DNA from: Humulus lupulus
Taxonomy: Eukaryota > Streptophyta > Magnoliopsida > Rosales > Cannabaceae
DNA length: 64,000 nt
Direction: 5' to 3'
Assembly: GCF_963169125.1 (NCBI RefSeq)
Contig: NC_084800.1
Location: 150,408,397 to 150,472,396 of the forward strand
The notes beneath the pieces are model-generated. The model was not told where the DNA came from and searched no databases. It saw nothing but the letters and a program-made list of their open reading frames with translations. The position numbers and the translations under genes are program-made. Shown in pieces: positions 59,082 through 64,000 of this stretch (its first letter is position 1; each line of letters opens with the position of its first letter).

Positions 59082-59983
59082 GAGATGGTCACTATGGACT
59101 TTGTCACAGGTCTACCAACCACTCCCAACAGGCACGATGCCATTTGGGTTATCGTGGATAGGCTGACTAAGTCATCTCATTTCTAGTCGATCAAGGTAAC
59201 TTATGGGGCACATAAGTTAGAAGATATTTACATTGCAGAAATGATGAGACTGCATTGTGTACCCAACTCCATCGTATCAGATCGCGACAGACGTTTCACC
59301 TAGGCATTCTGGGGTAGAATTCAAATGAGGTTGGGTACTAAACTGAAGTTTAGCTCTTTTTTCCACCCGCAAACAGACGGCCAAAGCGAACGAACAATTT
59401 AGACCCTGGAAGATATGCTAAGAGCATGCGTGCTCGACTTTCAAGGGTCGTGGAATGAAAAGCTTCCACTGATAGAGTTCGCTTACAATAATAGCTATCA
59501 TGATTCCATCAAGATGGCTCCCCATGAGGCTTTGTACGAAAGGAAATGTCGATCACCGATTCATTGGTGACCGGTGAAAGAAAGTTTCTCGATTTGGATG
59601 AGGTTGATCAGATTACTGAGGACATCCGACAGATAAGACAACGCTTGCAAACTTCGGTTGATCGACAATGCAAATATGCCGACAGACGCAGGAGACCCCT
59701 GGTGTTTGAGGTAGGCGATAATGTGCTGCTGAAGGTAGCTCTGCTACAAGGGGCTATGCGGTTCGGGAAGAAAGGAAAGCTTAGCCCAAGGTTCGTTGGA
59801 CCTTTCGAAATCATATAGAGGATCGAGGAAGTAGCTTATTGTTTAGCTCTTCCACCCGCCCTATCTAAGGTGCACGACATGTTTCATGTATCCTTGTTAA
59901 GAAAATACATGCGCGATCCCTCGCATGTACTCAGCTATGAGCAGCTGAGCAATGATCCTTAACTCGTCTATGGGAGAAACCGG
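59082..59983 (+). pseudogene. Element C: integrase, C-terminal part
   Basis: It resumes from the duplicated gagat: VTMDFVTGLPTTPNRHDAIW, VIVDRLTKSSHF then a stop, MRLHCVPNSIVSDRD with a stop soon after, [25 protein letters not shown], and [21 protein letters not shown] frame change near 59570 leads to the open block 59546-59818 (RRRPLVFEVGDNVLLKVA, GKLSPRFVGPFEII), then a stop and VHDMFHVSLLRKYM. All three catalytic acids can still be read. Element D separates it from its N-terminal part at 8964-9405. Confidence 0.87.
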
Positions 59984-60125
59984 TGATGATTCTAGATCGA
60001 AAGGAAAAAGTGTTGAGGAACAAGACTGTGTCGTTGGTAAAGGTGCAGTGGTGTAACCATGGCATTGAAGAGGCAACCTGGGAAACAGAAGACAAGATGA
60101 GGGAGATGTATCCTCATTTGTTTTA
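59984..60125 (+). pseudogene. Element C: chromodomain and pol terminus
   Basis: MILDRKEKVLRNKTVSLVKV, QWCNHGIEEATWETE and MYPHLF end at TAA (60123-60125). It has the same chromodomain tail as the other Tekay-like elements, with no internal stop. A purine-poor stretch (CGAGGATGAAACCTC) of about 35 bases separates it from the LTR; the GGGGATAGT tract of the other elements is not present. Confidence 0.85.
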
Positions 60126-60161
60126 AGTTTCGAGGATGAAACCTCTATAAATTGTAAGTAT

Positions 60162-63100
60162 TGTAACGCCCTGTGTTTTGGGTACCTTTAAACGACTCGA
60201 GTCAGGATATTTTTCCCCAAGTTAAGAATATTATTTTAAATAATATTATATTTGTTTGGAATTTATTTCCATGAGTTATTGCTAGCCAAATTATGAATTT
60301 TGTGATTAAAAGTCAAGATAAGACTCGGTCTTGGATCGACACAAAAACCCTAATCGGGTAAAAATCTCAGAAAATAAAATGAAAAACTATGCAAATATAT
60401 TTTGGGCATAAAATACATTCATAAAAATTAAATTTTTGGCCAAAAATAACAAACCTAAGAGGAAATGGAAATTTCAAGGCATTTTGTGTTAAATGCTTAA
60501 TTTTACCGAATTGGAGAATTTTATTTTATAAATGGACTTTAGTTTAAAATGTATTGTGTGATTTATTAAATTAAATGTGAAAGACATTTAATTTAATTAT
60601 TATATGTTAAGTTTTATTTTTAAAACTTTATATGAGTGAAAAAAGTTATAGAAAGTCAATTTGGATTTTTCTTCTTAGGAAATATTTATTAACCTTTATA
60701 AAAAAAATTACATATATAGAAAAGAGGTGTCTGGCCATGTGAGGATGTTAGTTGTGTGGACCAAATTGATTAAGTTTTAATCACATTTAAATAAAGGTTA
60801 ATGAGACAAAGTGATAAAGGTAAAACACTCAAGTGTTTAGATATTATTTAGTTGTTATGCTCATCCAAACCCTCACCCAACCGACCCATTCTCTCTACTC
60901 TCACTCTCATCACTTCAAAAAATTTCTCTCAAGTGTTCTCTCCCTTTTCAACCATCAAGAACACTAAGAAAGCTTGGAAGCTTAAGCTTTGGTCTAGGAA
61001 GAGTTCCCTAAGGTAAAGTTTCAAAAAAACTTGACTTTTGTAAAGTTTTAAACCATAGGTCTTTCAATAGATAATGATCTATGTTGTTTGGGGAGTTGTT
61101 TAAGGTTCTGAAAGAATTTTGAAGGATTCAAAGCAAGTAGAAACATCAAAACCTAAAGCAAGAACAACAAGAGGTAAAAAGTTTACATTTTATGGTTGTT
61201 TTTGTATGGTTTTTATTTTTAAACATTTTTTTGTATATTTAATGCTTAAATTTTCTTATTGGTAATGTAATAAGGCTATGGTAGTTGCTTTATAATTTTT
61301 ATGATGCTTGTGTGTTGATTTTTTAAAATAGGGACCAAAATCCCTAAGGGTTTTGTTGAAAACCCTAAAACAAAAATACAAGTTTCGAGTCGTGACTTCC
61401 AAGGGGTCAAGCATCCACTATACACTGATTTTGTAAAAAAAAAAATTGTATTTTGATGTTTTTGAGATGTATTACATGAATTTGAGCTTTTGAAACACTC
61501 AAAGACATTTAGAAATGAATGAGTTATGCTATTTCAAAGTTTAGGTAAAAAAAAATGTTTTTTTCGTATTCTTAAATTCGGGACAAAGTTTGGACAGTCA
61601 CTGTATAGGTCAAATGAACCTAGTTTTTTCTAAAATTTGGTAGACATATTCTTGGAATAACCTAGTATTCCACTGTAAAATTTGGTAACAAAATAATGAA
61701 CGGTTTGAGATTTATTAAGTGCCAAAGTTTGGAAAAAATAAGGACTTGAAAATAAGGTCATTTTTACCTCAATGTTTGGAAAATATTTTTACCAATCAAA
61801 AATGCTCCGCTTCACCTAAGATTTTATAAAGACCTAAAAGGAATACCAAATATTGAATTGGGAAATTTTGGTAACAATTGGGTAAGTAAATTTCAAGTTA
61901 TGACCTAACAAAGTATGTAGTTAAAAATGGAGAAAATGAGATTTTCACACTTGGAGTAAAAATGGGATTTTGGAACTTAAGATAAAAAGTACATTTGTGC
62001 TTATTGCAATATAAAAACTTGGTAAGTCTTAAAAATATTTTGACCTAAAATACCACTTTGAGTTCAGTGAGAATTATTTTATTAAAGAATTTTTATTCTT
62101 TCTAAAAATAAAAGATTTAATTTATTTATAAATTGATAAATTAAAAGAGGGTTTAAAAACCCTATATTTTGAGGAAAATAATTAAGTAAATTATTTTTTT
62201 AGTAAGTAAACTTGATTAATTGACTTCGAAAAATTAACTAGTCAAGATAAGAAATTATTAACGGTTTTCCTAATTAAGCTAAAATTAGGCTATTTTCTTA
62301 AAATAGTTTTAGAGATTAAAACCTTAAGAAAAATAAAAGGAAAATTAAGAGATTATTTTATTGAAAATAATTAAGGAATTTAATTAGTATTTTATGGATA
62401 TAATACCGGCTAAAATCTTTTATATATTTAACTGCCTGTTGAAAGTACGGGTTAATAGAGGAACTTTTAAAGAATAAGATTTTTAGCGGATTGTGGGAAA
62501 ATACTATTCCGATACCCGAGCCTAAGTATCGAGACCATATGATAGGTCTCCCCGAGACTTAGGGTTTAGTCTCAATTTTTTTAGTACAAATTTCTTGAAT
62601 GGGTTTAAAACCAAATAAGGATCTTTAATCCTTACAAGTGATTTTTAAAATGATCAAACTGCCCAAAATAATAATAATGAATTATGAAGTGCCATAATTA
62701 ATCTGAGTATATTGTATGGATAATTACAGTATTGGCTAAGCATAACTGGACTATACATTGGAGGGTGAAATTCTACTGAGAGCTAAGGACTCCAATTAAG
62801 TCAACTTCTATTGTGTGGCTACAACATGAAACGACTATTGTATTGCATGTTAGTATAGAGACACATGCACATATATACATTGTCATAGAAAGTTTGCATA
62901 GAGACATTAGTCTAGTGGGTGCTGATTCAGAAAATATGACCGATAGATATCCGTCATATTCTAGACGGCTGATCCCCGTCACACTGCTTGATTTTATTAT
63001 GTCTGGTTCATTACCGCGACGAGTGGCTAAGAGGTGAGGATTACTAGTTTAAACCTAGGGGTGCCAAAATGAATGGGACCTAGGGGCCCTCATACTTACT

Positions 63101-64000
63101 TAATCAGTGAATGGTTAGAAACTGAGCAAGTGCTCTGATAAGTTATTCTCGGATAGTAGTCGTGAATATTGGCCATTCAGTGAGAGTGCCTAGAGATACT
63201 AGGGGTTGCCAAGTTTGAGTGAGGTTGAACATCCTAGGGGTAACTGCTCACCAGCACCACTGATTAACATAGAAGTCTCTGTAAACTCGTGTAACTTCGA
63301 TTACACTCTTGAATAGTAGCAATGCCCTAGGTAACTTGATGGTTACCCTTGTGAGGGATTTACTCTTGGATAAGTAGCAATGCCCTAGGTAACTCTATAG
63401 TTACCCTTGATAGGGATATTTATTGGCTAGATCTTAGTGTTGAGACTCGATTCTCTCTTACAGATTAGCATTTATGCTGGAGGGTGTGATACGCCCGAAT
63501 TGTTGGAAATTGTTGAGCGTTGGTCTCGAATTATATTGTGATATATTATATCTGCTTGATCTGGGATTTTCTGAGTGCAGGGATTTATCTATTTATATGA
63601 AATAATTTGTCATTGGTTATCAGGCATAACCATAAGTTTTCCAAGAGGCTTTTGCGTTCTTGAAATTGATTGCATAGGGTCTGGATGGATCCAAAACCCT
63701 AATTTTTGTGAGCTATTGTTATTTGTGGACAGTAACTTGGCCACCTGTCTTCTCTGCATGCTTTTGTTTTAAAGTTGAACTTACTAAGTGTTTTCGCTTA
63801 CCTAGTTGTTTCCTGTTGTAGGTAAGAACAAGGGCAGGGGAGAGCAGTGAGCGCTGGAGTCTACCTTGTGAATGTACATGTGGGCCGACCTTTTGGGTAG
63901 TCGTTTTGTTTTTCAAAATGTTGTGTTATTTTCATAAACTAGGCTCACTTTACTCTTCATAAACTATGTTTGTATTAAATGTTAAGTATGGCCATACGAC
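60162..64000 (+). mobile_element. Element C: 3' LTR, running past the window edge
   Basis: It starts TGTAACGCCCTGTG at 60162 and repeats the 5' LTR fragment of 8346-8963 for its first 600 bases. It continues to 64000 without an end, so it is over 3.8 kb, far longer than its relatives. GTTGTAGGTAAGAACAAGGG at about 63818 matches a landmark lying about 350 bases before the end of the D LTR, so the true end is probably a few hundred bases beyond the window. Long AT-rich stretches (61200-62700) show no gene; the small open frames near 62800 and 63600 show no domain. Confidence 0.85.

Noticed and set aside
60778..62700. Host gene or intron in the AT-rich part of the C LTR
   Set aside because: No coding frame or paired splice sites with coding flanks; the stretch is bounded by recognisable LTR sequence on both sides.

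Overview
This window is plant nuclear DNA made almost entirely of LTR retrotransposons; I see no cellular host gene. The Ty3/gypsy chromovirus and TAT-lineage elements, the initiator-tRNA-Met primer sites and a piece of plastid psbA all point to a flowering plant, probably a eudicot. I cannot name the species.

The main result is that the window resolves into one deep nest of insertions, most of them bounded by matching 5-bp target duplications. Element A (plus strand, 1-1875) is cut by B (minus, from 1876). B is cut by C (plus, from 8346, running past the right edge). C is cut by D (plus, 9406-59081, TSD gagat). D carries three insertions: E (plus, 13860-25060, TSD gtgtt) in its reverse transcriptase, F (minus, 27622-48526, TSD gttgt) at its 3' LTR edge, and G (minus, 49529-57915, TSD caccg) inside its 3' LTR. 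These are cut again: B holds an unidentified 1.5-kb insertion and solo LTR S1; E holds a plastid psbA fragment and the minus-strand element H; F holds solo LTR S2 and a mosaic of a plus-strand LTR fragment (K) around a TAT element; G holds solo LTR S3. The deepest path is A>B>C>D>F>K>TAT, seven levels.

A, B, C, D, E, F and H look like one broad family of Tekay-like chromoviruses: LTRs of 2.1-2.4 kb (over 3.8 kb in C) that mostly begin TGTAAC or TGTAG, a PBS for tRNA-iMet, domain order gag-protease-RT-RNase H-integrase-chromodomain, and a GGGGATAGT tract before the 3' LTR. G is a different chromovirus with LTRs of about 0.65 kb. The TAT element has the lineage's dual RNase H and an antisense gene downstream of pol. 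That gene has its own TATA box, an apparent leader intron, an N-terminal domain of the putative gypsy-type transposon (Transposase_28) kind and a C-terminal coiled coil. A 121-bp tandem array lies between this gene and the end of pol.

All gag-pol regions are broken by stops, frameshifts or large deletions, so none looks autonomous now. D is notable because its reading frame is continuous and only nonsense codons interrupt it. The most unusual items are the psbA fragment lodged in a single LTR, the antisense TAT gene, and short GC-rich motifs that differ between LTR subfamilies but occupy the same place in the LTR. I found no clearly new protein system.
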